The notes under the pieces were generated by a model, which had not been told where the DNA came from, made no database searches, and worked only from the letters and a program-made list of their open reading frames with translations. A stretch of DNA of 64,000 nt from Diaporthe sp. PMI_573 (taxonomy: Eukaryota; Ascomycota; Sordariomycetes; Diaporthales; Diaporthaceae), in NCBI GenBank assembly GCA_021399435.1, contig JAJTUP010000020.1:62001-126000 (forward strand). The letters run 5' to 3'. Both the position numbers and the translations under genes were made by a program. This document shows, one piece after another, positions 1 through 11,961 of the stretch (within the stretch, counting starts at the first letter, position 1; every line of letters begins with the position of its first letter).

Positions 1-1966
1 AAACCCATATCGAATTACTACATCAACAGCAGTCATAACACTTACATCGGAGAGGGTGATCAGGTCAGCGGGTTCATCACGACGGAACAATATCGAAAGG
101 CGAGTTATATCCCCCCAAGACATGTAGGCAAGCCCACGCATAACATAGTGGACTAACACATAGGCGCATAGGTCATCAGGGGAGGATGCAGGTGTGTAGA
201 GATTGATGTCTGGAATTCCCCGCGCTGCAACGACCCCCCTCGCAGCCCCCGATTCCGGCCAGCGCAAAGTGAACATTGGTCATTGGACTCTTTTCTCTCG
301 TGGATGAAGAGCCAATTCGATGATCGAGCTGGTGCCGGGAAGAGGGAGCCCTCCCGGAAGCCGCTTGCACGATCGTGGGCGCTCTCCAACAAAGACTGGG
401 ACGAGAAGCTCGATCTCGAGCCGCGCGTCTGCCACTGCCTCCCGACCATAGCAGGTGACCTCAGCGCTCGCACCGGATTGGCATTCAGGCTCGTGTGTAG
501 AGCGATCAGGGACGTGGCTTTCGAACAGACCGACCTGCCGCTCATCATCAGCCTGGAAGATCACACCACCGGCGACCAGCACAAGGAGATGGTCAAAATT
601 ATGAGGGAGGAATGGGCAGGCCTCCTACTCGAGAATCCCCTACCGGGGTGTGATCCTGAGACACAACAACCTAGGGTCGCGGATCTCAAGAGGAAGATAC
701 TCATCAAGGGGAAGAAGAAGGCCCAGAAGTGTGCCCCCAGCAAGCTGTCCAACTCTTTTCCCTCTCAGAAAGCACTGCTCCGCAGGATGACCGCGAGGGA
801 GTACTACGGCGCACCTCCGGAAGAGCAGCAAATCAAGGAGGGAAAGATCGATTGCGCACTGAACAAGCTGGCCATATATACCTACAGCGCCGGGCCGTTC
901 AAATCTCTCAACTCGAAAGACTCCCTGAAGCCAGCCCACATTTTCAGCTTCAGCGAAGAAAAGCTGAAGGCGCTCCACAGGACCAAGCACAAGGATGTCT
1001 TCCAGCACAACAAGAATTACTTGGCACGGACGTTCCCTGCCAGCCTCCGCTCGGCTAATCCCAACTTCCCAACATTGTGCTGGCGCAAGGGCGTGCAGAT
1101 GGTCTCGCTGAACTGGCAACACTGGGACACGGCCATGCATCTCAACGACGCCATGTTCGATGGCACACACGGCTGGGTCCTAAAGCCACCTGGGTATCAG
1201 TCCGAATCGGCGGCCTCTTGCCAAGCACATGTCGCCGGGAAGAAGAAGCTCAGTCTGCGTGTCACCATCATGGCAGGACAGAACATCCCGATGCCGCGAG
1301 CTGGAACATTCGACGATTCAACTAGCAAGACGAGCCCTAGCGTCTCGTCCACAACGGTCAACGGCGACTCAGATGTGCGGGCCATTCCAGCCACGCCTGA
1401 GGTGCACGATAACGATTTTCACGATTTCCGGCCCAGGGTCAAGTGTTACTTGCACGTCGAGAGCAACAGCGAGAGAAATCAATTCATGAAACTGGGCGAA
1501 GATGAGATCTGCATGGAGACGAAGCCCGCAGAAACCCAACACCCCACCTGGCCAGAAGATGAATCGAAGCTGCAGTTCCCGGATGTCAGCCACGTTGTCG
1601 AGGAGCTGAGCTTTCTAAGGTATTTGACACATAACCCTTGCCTCGTTCATCGCAGGAATTACAAGCGCTCACACCTCTTCCAGATTCAGAGTCGAGCACA
1701 CTGGCTTCATCAGAGACCAGTGCACCTCATGGGCCTGCATACGACTCGACAGGTTGCAAGAAGGATACAGGCTCATCAATCTGAAGGATCTCGGGGGTGG
1801 CCTGACCGAGGGAATGCTACTCGTCAAGGTCGAAAAGACTGTTCTGGAGGAGCCAGGTAGGCAGTTGTCGCTGAGGGCCAAGACTTGGGACGCTTGCAAG
1901 AAAGGCAGTGAGGAAGTAACCCGTTTGGGTTCGCGGTGGTCATGCTTTGGTCAGGGAACAATGTGA
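1..1966 (+). CDS. Phosphoinositide-specific phospholipase C (5' truncated by window edge)
   Basis: Hydrolyses PtdIns(4,5)P2 to IP3 and diacylglycerol at membranes. Exons read as <1-99, 172-1619 and 1684-1966. The window opens inside the X domain: SSHNTY with the first catalytic His at 34-36, then GCRCVEIDVWN after the first join. A second His sits at 433-435, followed by Cys where the family normally has Gly. The X domain ends near IISLEDHTTG, the Y domain contains PNFPTLCWRKGVQMVSLNWQ, and a C2 domain follows (FRVEHTGFIRDQ to LLVKVEKT). Intron 1 (100-171) starts with GC rather than GT (AAG/GCGAGT) and ends CATAG; it is the only join I found that keeps the X-domain frame. Intron 2 (1620-1683) is GT-AG and restores FLRFRVEH. 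The N-terminus lies outside the window. A Ser-rich insert sits inside the C2 region. Confidence 0.9.
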
Positions 1967-2265
1967 TGGAAATTGGCTCACACTTGGATTCATCAGTCTT
2001 GGACGGTCACAAAACTGGAGGTCTGAACAAACTGTTTTCCGGTAGATGGAGACAAGCACAGAGTCCACACCGTAATGGTACCATTGATGTCAGTCGTCCG
2101 AACTTAGCATCTCACGAAAGCTCACACGCGAGTCGTTGTCAGGCGGTCTATTTTAATTACAGACTTTGTGCAAATCAACCTTGTATCCCGACGTACAAGG
2201 TTGATCGAACCGAATTAATATACATTGAAAGATGTGCCGTCCTGCTCAGGCGTGCTGTCTGACCA

Positions 2266-4342
2266 TCACTTACTACCGGACATTGCTTCAGCTATCCTAG
2301 ATGCCTCCTGAGCGAACCTGGTCTTGCTTCGGATGATATGCCCCCATTTATAGAATCCCAAAAGACAGGGGACAAAGATGACTGACATGAAACCTGGGAC
2401 TGATGATGCCCAGTGAATGCCTAGTGAGTTGTACATGCTGCTCGTAAACAGAGGGAACACGGCAGCTGCCACAGACCTGCACACCGTCGATGCAGCCAAG
2501 GCGCTGGCCGCATATCCCAAGTAAGTATCAACAATGTAGTTTGTCAACGACATGTACAGCAGCACCATTCCGAAGCCTGTGAAGACACCTGCGCTGACAG
2601 AGATGAGCCAGAATGTGGACGGATCGTTAGTCCAGGCGAACCAAAACAGCCCAATGGGCAGTGCGACGGAGCCTAGCATCGCTGGTGGGAGACGGGCCTC
2701 AGGGGGTGCCCTGCCGCCGTTCCTGGCGAGGACATTGGCGTAACGTTTCTGGTCGAACAAGGCCGCGTAGAAGAGTGAAATGACGATTCCCAAGGCGACG
2801 GCGAGGAATGGCAGAGAAGCAATGCCCTGGCGCCACCCGCGGACTTGCTGGAAGACGATCGGATAGGCCGCAAACAGGAGGAACATGGTCCCCTGGACCA
2901 CGGATAGGAACACGCTGAGCAGTGCCACGATGGGCTCGAAAGCCAGAAGGAGCCACGGTCTGAGAGCACCGACCTTGAGCTGGCTCAGGAGCGTCTTCTC
3001 CTCCCCGACACCGTCGACGAGATGTGGTTTGCCGAGAATGGCCTCCATCTTGGCAGCGCGCCGACGGAGTAGGGTGGGCGCATATGTCTCTGGGAACGTG
3101 AAAGTCATGGCGATCCAGGTGGGGGCGGCGAGCGCAGCAATGAAGACGGCCAGCGAGCGCCAGCCAAATGCCGCGTCAAGGAAGCCACAGAAGATGGGAC
3201 CGAGCATTTGACCCATCAGGCCGGCCAGTGTGAAGATGGCAAGAACGAACCCACGCTCGTCCGCTCTGAACATGTCGGCAATGACCGCAGGCGCAACAGC
3301 CTGGGTGAAAGACCCAGCAATACCACCGAGGAACCTGCCGAGGATGAGCAAGGGAGCAGAGTTGAGAAGCCCTATAACACCCGAGAGAACAACAAAGGCA
3401 GCATATGTCCAAATGTAGAGCTCGCGTCGACCGTAGACCTCGCTCATCGGGGAGAGGGCGAGCGCGCCGATCGCAAAGCCCAGAACAAAGGCTGACGTGA
3501 GCAGAAGGGCGACGGTGTCATCGACATCAAAGTCGGTCTTGATATCCCGTGTGCCTATGGGAATTGGTGAGCTTCATGCTGGAAGGGGCGGACACGGACA
3601 GGTACTCACCTTGGGAAAATCCCGACGAGGCAATCGAGACAGTCCACACGGCAATGGCCAGGATCATGGCGTTGAGCCACTTCTTGCCCTTGGTAAAATT
3701 CAATGGGTTGGCGGGGTCACTCTCTGTCCATGAGACCATGTAAGGGTCATCAAGTGTGCCTTCACCGGGGAAGTCGTAGACGAGCACCTCTTTTGTCACG
3801 AGCCCCCCGGCACGGTCGGCCTGTTTAAGCTGATCCTCGGTCAGGGGCTCTCTCGGCTTCCGGTACTCGAACTTTTCCGGGTCGATCGTTTCGCGGTACC
3901 AACTCCTCTCACTAACACCCGAAGGGCGGCTGGCGAAGGAGTCCCTCTTCTCGACATCGAAGTTCCCCTCCCAGATTGGCGCGGAATCCTCCTCGTAGTC
4001 CCTCAGCACGCTCTGCATCCACGTGGCCCGGTCTCCGTGTCTCGACTTCTGATGTTGTGATTGTCCTGTCCATTTGTCTGGTACCGGTTGGCTCTGTGGG
4101 AGCAGGCCGTCGCCGACATAGACACTCATCCGAGACGCCAATGCCTCAGCGTCGAATGTACTAGTCCACCGCTGAGTGTTGCGAAATTGCCCGGGCCAGT
4201 TCATGCTGTTCTCTTCATCGTGGTTCTGGTGCTGCTGCTGCTGGAATGGCGAAGGCCACATCGTGACTCTGTTGGCACGCCTTTGTGGGATCCGGGAGTC
4301 CCTGCCGGTATCCCTGGCCGCGGAGGATGGGTGGAGTGACAT
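2266..4342 (-). CDS. MFS multidrug transporter, DHA1 (12-TM) type
   Basis: Predicted proton-driven exporter in the plasma membrane. Exons complement(3610-4342, 2266-3554) give 673 aa. The 55-nt intron (3555-3609) has donor CAAG/GTGAGT and acceptor CCATAG; the join preserves frame and restores a membrane segment leading to TDFDVDDTVALLL. A long hydrophilic N-terminus of about 230 residues precedes the first helix (KKWLNAMILAIAVWTVSIAS). The loop 2-3 motif reads LSPMSEVYGRRELY and motif C-like Gly/Pro residues follow, as in FLU1/CaMDR1-type transporters. The start at 4342 is the first in-frame ATG; a later Met is possible because the N-terminus is not conserved. It is convergent with the PLC gene, 299 bp away. 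Substrate unknown. Confidence 0.9.
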
Positions 4343-6572
4343 GCTGTATGACGATTTGGTATTTGGTATTTGTTGGTGCGTTAAGGAAGGGGCTCTGGCT
4401 CTGGCTGATACCAGGCGTAAGGGGAGGCAAGCACGAGCCGGTTCTGGCTAAACATATGAAGGAAAGGTAAGTGGACTCGAATGGGATGGTCAATAAATCT
4501 CAGTATTCAAGAACGAATATGCCAGCACAGAAAAACGAAATGAAAAACTTGTGACGAGTCAACGTCAGGTGGTCCAAAGACCAAGAGGAAACAAGAAGGA
4601 AGAAACAGAAGGAAGAATCGAAACACAAGTCCACCAGACGTGACACAGATGGGAAGACGTCAGCTAGCTTCCATCATCACTGCTGTGCCACAGAGGGCCA
4701 CGGCTCTTAAGAGGGCGCTTGATTGCCCATTTTAGGTGCAACCGCAGCGGGTGGGTTTCTAGACGCGCATCAAAGATATTATTATGCTGGGGTCCGAATC
4801 CACACCATGACAGGAGGGAGCAGTGGAGCTCTGTGCCGATAGGTTTCCAAAGTTCCTTGACGGCTACACTAGAAAGAGGCTTGCGGAGACTGCCGCCCTC
4901 TCGGGGGCTATGTGCATGGTGCATCAGGCCTGGAACCTTTGACGATCCCGGCGAGGCCCAGCATCGTTTCCGTCTCCCATCCCGAAGGGGGAGCATCCAC
5001 GATGGCGGTGGAGATATGAAGGGTCTCGGGTGGACAGTGGAGCTCACCGCAGCGCAATTGGTGTACTGCCATTGGCTGTGTCCAAGAAAATTGGCCCTGA
5101 ATACGTATGCCTCTGAGACCGGTCGGCCCGCTGAGGTAATATGAGGCTCAGAAAAGCAAGGTTCTGTCAAGGTTCTGTCACATGCACGGCACAGATCACC
5201 GGTTGGGATTGATAAAAGGGGGGATCAGCATCAAGGTCCGGGGATTGGACGACTGACTCGATTCCAGGATGACTGTGGTCGGGGCTGAGAATGCCTGTCG
5301 TCCGACATTGGATTCTGGACTGGCATGGCCCGAAAGCAAATACACCGCCGGCGAGGCTGGCGTCATTCCGGCACTGGGCATGAGGCAGGCGGCAAGGTGG
5401 CTAGTTCGTCTCTTCTTGATGGGTTGGCAACCTCAGCGTGTTTGGGGGCAGAGACCGTTCGAACCTTGGAACTTGCCGACAAACCGCCCCCCCCCCCGGG
5501 CTAGCAGCAAACTTAAGTTGAGACTCTTCCCGGTCAGCCCTACGCGAACTCAACATTCCTGGGCAGATTGCCTCAGAGGATTGAGATGATCGATACGCAG
5601 CCCCTGCTTGCCCCCCACGAACATACTCATTTGTTGGCGCTGAGACTGCCTGTGGATGTAATGAATTTGATTGACACAAGCATGGATCGACGAAACGCCC
5701 AGCGCTAGCACCTCGGGTCGAAAAGCATAAAAACTGGAAATAGCCGACACAGCGGCTCCCGAGCCACACTTCCATTCGGCAGTCCGCCAGTTATGTGGGC
5801 CCGGCGTGCTTGCGTACTTGTATGCAAACGTGGCAGCGGCTCCCTCGCCTCCTTAGCAAGCTGGTGGGTCTGACGTTTGGGATATCCCCTGACCTGGTCC
5901 AGGACGCTCTAGACAGCACGGGTTGAGGCTGATAAGAGGCCTTCCGCCCCTATTCCAAAAATTCTCTTGGCCCTTACTTGTCCAATGTTTTGCACAGTTG
6001 TTTCTTCCATTTGCAGGCTCCAGAACTCGGCCTTCATGGAGAAGCAAATTTTGAGGCGCAGGCTTGTTCAGGAAACGGCCGCCGGGAAAGAATTGTTCCA
6101 AGGCCACGCGTGCGCATGAGGACGACGCGCCACATCCCGAGGCCGTATCACCTTCTACAGCACTCGTAGCCCAGCCCTCTCTGTGGGCCCCTTGTCCAAC
6201 GCAAACATCGGGAGCCAAGCATACTGTTCCCTGGCCATGTCCGAGAGACCCAATTTGCTGATACGGGCGGCAAACTTGTCAGGGGGCAACCTATGGGAAA
6301 GAAAACATTTGGGAGGCGCCAAGCGGTTTGTCCGTGCTGCTGGGAAATTTGCTAGTCCAGAAGGGACGAAAAGGGAGCCAATTCGCGCCAAGACGGCAAT
6401 CGTCAAACAACACAAGAATACCAGCAACGAGCTCGGGCGCCATGGTGATCTTGTTCGTTCTCGCTTGTTTGATTCAAATGAGCCAATGAATCCCCACCTT
6501 GTCGTGTTTATTTCGAAACCCACGGCTGCTTGCCAATCACGCTCCAACCTTCATCACAACAATTAGTGTACA

Positions 6573-6614
6573 CATACTAGTAGGCCCAAGTCCATGCGAC
6601 TCTGCCATCGTTGG
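6573..6614 (+). repeat. Direct repeat, copy 1 (42 bp)
   Basis: The sequence from CATACTAGTAGGCCCA to the end of the copy recurs at 6667-6708 with two differences (A/G in CCCARGTCC and G/A in ATCRTTGG), both transitions. I see no coding sense or inverted termini. Confidence 0.85.
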
Positions 6615-6666
6615 ACACTCATTGTCGTTCCGGCTTAGTAGAGGAACTTAAAGAATACAAATAGTC

Positions 6667-6708
6667 CATACTAGTAGGCCCAGGTCCATGCGACTCTGCC
6701 ATCATTGG
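6667..6708 (+). repeat. Direct repeat, copy 2 (42 bp)
   Basis: Second copy of the 6573-6614 sequence, 94 bp offset between start points and the same orientation, 40 of 42 positions identical. Confidence 0.85.
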
Positions 6709-7864
6709 GGAGCTGTCTGCCCAAGCCCGGTGCCACGTCTAGATGATATTATCAATTCGATGCTTCGGCGGCACCTATGGTACTGGTGGAAGAGCGTAGC
6801 GAATACTTGGCTTTCTTGTAATAAAGCATCATCCAAGACTCAGAACATGGATTGCTTCCAATGATGCGCCCATTGATATGGCCATCACCGCATCGCCCAT
6901 CGATTTTGATTCCATCCTTTATAGAGACGTTACATATACATTGCTAGAGGGCAGCCTGCTGGTATTTGAGAGGCTGACACACTTTTCAACAGCTCTAGCC
7001 TTGATCGTTGATTGTACAGATTTAGTCACCTTCCGGTCGAGTATCAGGGGCGAGGATGGGTTTACTTGCCACCTTTTTGTTCTGATGTCTATATATAACG
7101 GGTTAATTCACAAACCCCCTCAGCCATGTGATACGTAGCAGGATTCAAGCAAAGATCCCCAGTAATGAAATAATGACGCTTTTCCTAGTCTAAAAAAGTC
7201 CTACCTTCTTTACAGAAGGCCGTATTCTGCATCATTTCCTGCAGCTTCTACGATCAGTCGGTGCTAATTTATCTTGCCAATGGCATTAATAATGCGTACT
7301 TTCGGTTTCTCTTCTGGTTTTCCCCTCTTATCCCCACGCAATCAAGGAGAAAGCACCAGCCATAATAAGCATCAAGTGTTGTCCACCTGCTACAATGATG
7401 TTTGACAAGCCCTGTGATGGTACAGTCATGAGTAATGCATTCACAGCAGCACTGGAACTCATGATTGCTACAAACACATAGCATAACTAGACTTGCAATT
7501 ACCTCTTTAATTTTTACAGCCACAAGGCTGAGGTAATCAGGCCAATACCTGGGAACGGATGCAACTCATGCGCATCCAGCGCGAGTGATCCCTGTCGGCG
7601 GAGAAAGGGTGCGGAACACTGCCCCACACTGCGATGCGGATGGTGCGGCCGCATTGTCCGCGTCCTAAGTCCGGCATCAATAGGATCGGCCGTAGAGCCC
7701 TAAATGCGCAGGCCTGCATGCAAGTGAAAAGTATAAGAGAATAGCTGCTACCACTTCTTGAGAGAAAAGGGTTCAGTCACAACCCCTGCAATATTTGCAA
7801 CCAACCGACTTTACAGTTTCCAGAAAACTCGTCCTTGAGCTGTGATTTTTTAACCTTCCAAGTC

Positions 7865-8985
7865 ATGTCTTCCGCAGCCAGATTCCCCACCAGACATCTC
7901 GGAAGAGATGGGCCAGAGGTTGCAGCAATCGGCTTCGGGGTGATGGGCTTGGGCGGCATCAGCTATGGGTCCGCAGGGTAAGCAATCCTTGAGTCTCCAA
8001 AAATCGATGAGCTTTTGCACCTTTACCCTTTGCTGAAACTTTGGTGGCCTTTCTAACGTTTCCCAGCGCCGACGAGGAGCGTTTCTCCATTCTTGACCGG
8101 GCTTGGGAGCTCGGTTGCACGTTCTGGGATTCTTCTGATATTTACGGCGACAGCGAAGTGCTGATTGGTAAATGGTTCAAGATGCACCCCGAAAGGCGAA
8201 GCGACATCTTCTTGGCTACAAAATTCGCCATCAAGATATCTGCCGATGGTATTGGTATAGACAGTTCTCCGGATTACTGTCGACAGGCTTGCGAGCAGAG
8301 TCTACAAAAGCTGGGGATCGACTGCATCGACCTATACTACATACATCGGCTTGACGAGAAGACCCCCATCGAGAGAACAGTGCAGGAAATGGTCAAGCTG
8401 AAGAGCGAGGGCAAGATCAAGCATTTTGGCATCTCGGAGTGCAGCTCCACCTCTCTGCGCCGGGCCCATGCCGTGCACCCCATCTCGGCCGTGCAGGTTG
8501 AATACAACCCATGGGACCTGGCGATCGAGAATGAGGACGGCACAAACCTGCTTTCTACCTGCCGGGAGCTCGGCGTTGCCACTGTAGCCTATTCGCCGCT
8601 TGGGCGTGGTATCCTGACTGGGCAGGTCAGGTCCACGCAAGACTTCGCCCCGGATGACTTTCGCCGCATTCTTGAACGTTACAACGAGGAAAACTTCCCG
8701 AAGAATCTGGCGATTGTTGACAAGCTCGCGGAAATCGCAAAGACGAAGAACGCCACACCCGGCCAGCTTGCACTGGCGTGGTTGTTGAAGCAAGGTGACG
8801 ATATCATTCCTATCCCCGGAACGAAAAGGATCAAGTACTTGGAGGAAAACATTGGTGCAGCCCAAGTTCAAGTCACAGACGAGGAGGAGAGGGAAATTAG
8901 GCGCAAGGTAGACGAGGCTGGAGTCAGAGGAGCTCGGACTCCCCAGGGCCTTTTGAATGTCTTTGCAGACACGCCCTCTCTCTGA
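7865..8985 (+). CDS. Aldo/keto reductase (AKR13-like)
   Basis: NADPH-dependent carbonyl reductase with a TIM-barrel fold. Exons 7865-7977 and 8067-8985 give 343 aa, the usual family length. The 89-nt intron (7978-8066) has donor GG/GTAAGC, a branch-like TCTAACG and acceptor TTTCCCAG, and rebuilds SYGSAGADEERF. The catalytic tetrad is visible: Asp59 and Tyr64 in DSSDIYGDSE, Lys90 in LATKF and His131 in YYIHRLD. The C-terminal cofactor loop IPIPGTKR is present. The start is the ATG opening MSSAARFPTRHLG, whose TRHLGRDGPEVAAIGFG matches the usual N-terminal hairpin. It lies about 5 kb from the giant cyclase gene, so it could supply a ketone reduction there, but AKRs are common and this link is only inferred. 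Confidence 0.92.
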
Positions 8986-10506
8986 GCCGTAGGCCAGCCT
9001 GTCGCTTATTCCAAGCGGAGTGAAGCAGACATGACCAATCAAACGAACGAATAAATTAAGACCACTCAAAGTCCGCATGCGTCTTCGTCTATCACACAAT
9101 TTACCGGTACCACTCGGCCAAGAAGGGAGGACTCGTACACAGCCGAGGGCAAGTGTATTGCAGAAAATGCTACGAGTTTCCTGGTGGCCTCGCGCATTAC
9201 CAGAAGTCGCGCTCGCAATCCTTCAAACATGCTGTTCTCCGTCACCAGACGCTGTTCCTGGCAGCGGCGTGCGCGGAAAGAACCGAAGGCCGGGCACCAA
9301 TTGATTGAATCTATTCCTGATAAGGCTAACGCACGACAAGCCGTCTGCCGTTGAACTGCCTGGACTTGACTTTACCAAAGCAGGAATGGTTACTCGGTAC
9401 TCCCGCTAGTCCGTGATCGTAGACAGCCGGAGGTCCACTGTGACAGGACTTTAGCCGTTGCCGCACCATGAAAAATCTCCGTAGACAAATTTGACTTGGT
9501 AAGCTCTTAGAATGGCTGAACTTCTCAGTTGTCACTTGTGCCGTACTTTTCGGCTTCATCATGAAGTATCCGCTGATGAGATGCTGCTCGACCTGGGTTT
9601 TTCACAACTGCGCCTGCACTTCGCCTTATCGTCCGGCGAGCCATCCAGCCGAGAGAGAGATTTTTCCTAAAAGGGAGCTCTCTGCCTGCTTGTAGTTAGG
9701 TCCGGAGGTGAATCTGGTCTAAGCAGGCCCGTATGCAGATCGATGAGACGCGCCTCCAGGGCTGCGGCAACTAATCCCCATTTGATCATTGATGGGTCTC
9801 TCAGCACTCCAGTCCTGATCGGCAAAGATTCAGTCAAATTTGGCGGGCTGTGTGGTCTTAGAGGAATATTCCATCAGGTTTGGATCGACCGCATGAGGTG
9901 CCTCCTGTCAATCATTGCGTTGTTTCACGCTGACTTCCAGGACACGTCTTCGATGGATTTTGCCGCTCCATACAGCTTCCACAGTATCCCTGGTACCAAC
10001 ATTGGTTACCCTTCGCGAATTCCTTACTTGCTCTAACCGTGATTAAAGGTTGAGCCAAGACAGCACTCGGCCGTCCTACCTCCACCAGCGAACTATGGCT
10101 ATATATGGGCCCAATATAGGTCCATAACCAGTTACGCTCCCCATGGTTTGAAACTTGAGGTCACAAAGGCGCCATTAAATACGGCCTTTTCTACGTTCAT
10201 GATCGCTTTGTAATCTACTACTGAATGAAGAATCCTGGTTGGCACAGGCTCCCCATGTCTCGGTGTTAATTAAGGGTCAAGAAAAGGGCCAGCATATCTT
10301 TAAATGTGCCTTGTCCTTCCACATAGCCCCTACATCTTTCCATCTTGTCTGGAAATATTTGGGTCCGACCTTTTGAATCCCCAGCAACACTGGATGTTCT
10401 CTCCTCGATGGGGCCTCTTAAGAACCCGCCGCCTCTTTAGCTCGTCCTCCTCTGACCATCTCGACAGCGGCCTGAGCAACCTGATTGGGCTTAAAGGATC
10501 AACGGC
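8986..10506. other. Intergenic, no supported gene
   Basis: Only short ORFs without recognisable domains. The right part (about 10200-10506) must hold the promoter of the rhodopsin-domain gene. No repeat or RNA gene seen. Confidence 0.55.
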
Positions 10507-11961
10507 ATGGATGAGGATGAAAACTTCAACTGGATACTTGTCATCACGACTTGCTGTCTAGCTGGAGTCGCACTCATATTTCTCTTGGCGCGGGTATCGC
10601 GCCAGGTGGTTAAGCATTTTGATGTCAGGTGGGACGGTTTTACATTGATCGCTTCATGGGTCAGTCCTTCCAGTATCAGTGTCTATTTTGATCGAGCCAG
10701 TGGATGTTGAGAAGTCATATCTGACCCCTATTTCAACAGGTACTACTATTGGTCGCGGCCCTACTGACCAACCTGACTGTTGGCCCTGAGGACCCAAAGG
10801 CACTGTACGGAGGGCTGGTCGGGCTCTTCCTCGTGGGCTCAACTGCTCTTTCAAAGACATCCTATGGCTTAACGCTTTTGCGCCTAATGGATACCCAGGA
10901 TGCTGCACCTCGAAGTCGCAAGAAGCTTTGGTGGCTTATCTTTTGTATCCTGGTCAGCGTCAACCTCACAACATGGCCTCCTGCTCTTTTCCCGTTGGTG
11001 GAATGCCACCTCGACTTGTCTTCTGCGCCAAGACCGTGCTGGAATTCCCGGGCAGGTGTTATTATTGGTGTTACTGCAAGTGGATGCTCTGGTGCAGCGG
11101 ACGTGGGTTTGGCTCTCTTGCCGCTCGTGGCCATCTACGAACACAATATGTGGAAGTTGAGCAGGCCCCTGGTCTTATTTGCCATGGCAATGGGTGTCAT
11201 AGCCGCACTTGCTGCTTTCACTCAGTGCAGTCAAATTCCGAATAACAATGACACCGCATTAGCTTGTGAGTATCCCCCCCCCTGCTTTGAGTTTGGATAG
11301 ATCAGACTCTGATATGATTTACTTAGCTGTGGGGTTTGTCTTTGTAATCTCGAGCTTCACGGAGTCAACATTGACGATCATCATGGCAGCTTCACTGCCT
11401 ATACCTCGAGTTAAATCCCACGCATCCAAAGGATCATCAACCAACCGGATGAGCCAGGCAAGGAGCAGGGCTTCAACGGCTTTTTGGCATGACAGGGGAA
11501 GACCAGAAGACATGGAAGCTGGTAATAATACAAACAGGCCACGGCCCAATTTCGCAAACGCCGTGGTAGGTTCGTCGGGGCCCACAGCTGATTGGCATGG
11601 AAAAGCATTGTCACGCGACATCTCAGCCAACCCGAACGGCGATATGGTCAGAGTTCTGCCACCAGCATCAAGAGACTCGAGGGCGAGCCTGTTTGGACGC
11701 ACCTGGAGTACCATATCATCCGCATTGCGGGACCTCGAGCCGGTATGGACGCATCGACGTTTGGAAGCCGCAATGCGCCATCCTTGTCGACCGTACACAC
11801 CAAGTGTTTACAGCAGTCGGACAATGGACGATGACCGCACCTCTACCTTGACAATGAGATGGGATAGCAACCACATTATCAGCCGCCTGAGTGATATTGT
11901 TGAAGAGTCATGGAGAGACAGGAGTATACTGAAGACACCTGAGCCAGCGGCTCTAATCTGA
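10507..11961 (+). CDS. Seven-helix fungal rhodopsin-domain integral membrane protein
   Basis: Exons 10507-10659, 10740-11265 and 11327-11961 give 437 aa. Intron 1 (80 nt) is phase 0 with acceptor TTTCAACAG; intron 2 (61 nt) has donor CTT/GTGAGT and acceptor TTACTTAG. About seven hydrophobic segments run from NWILVITTCCLAGVALIFLL to the segment after the second intron, followed by a hydrophilic tail of about 190 residues (KSHASKGSST to the stop). Length and topology fit the large family of fungal membrane proteins with a 'rhodopsin domain', related to Pth11-like receptors; no retinal-binding function is implied. The usual GLGKHIW-type loop is not recognisable and there is no CFEM domain, so it is a divergent member. 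It lies tail to tail with the giant cyclase gene. Confidence 0.75.

Larger units (their letters stand above)
4343..7864. other. Intergenic, no supported gene
   Basis: This 3.5 kb stretch holds only short unconvincing ORFs on both strands. The left end must include the promoter of the MFS gene that starts at 4342. It also contains the 42-bp direct repeat pair at 6573/6667. The right end carries the aldo/keto reductase promoter. Confidence 0.6.
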
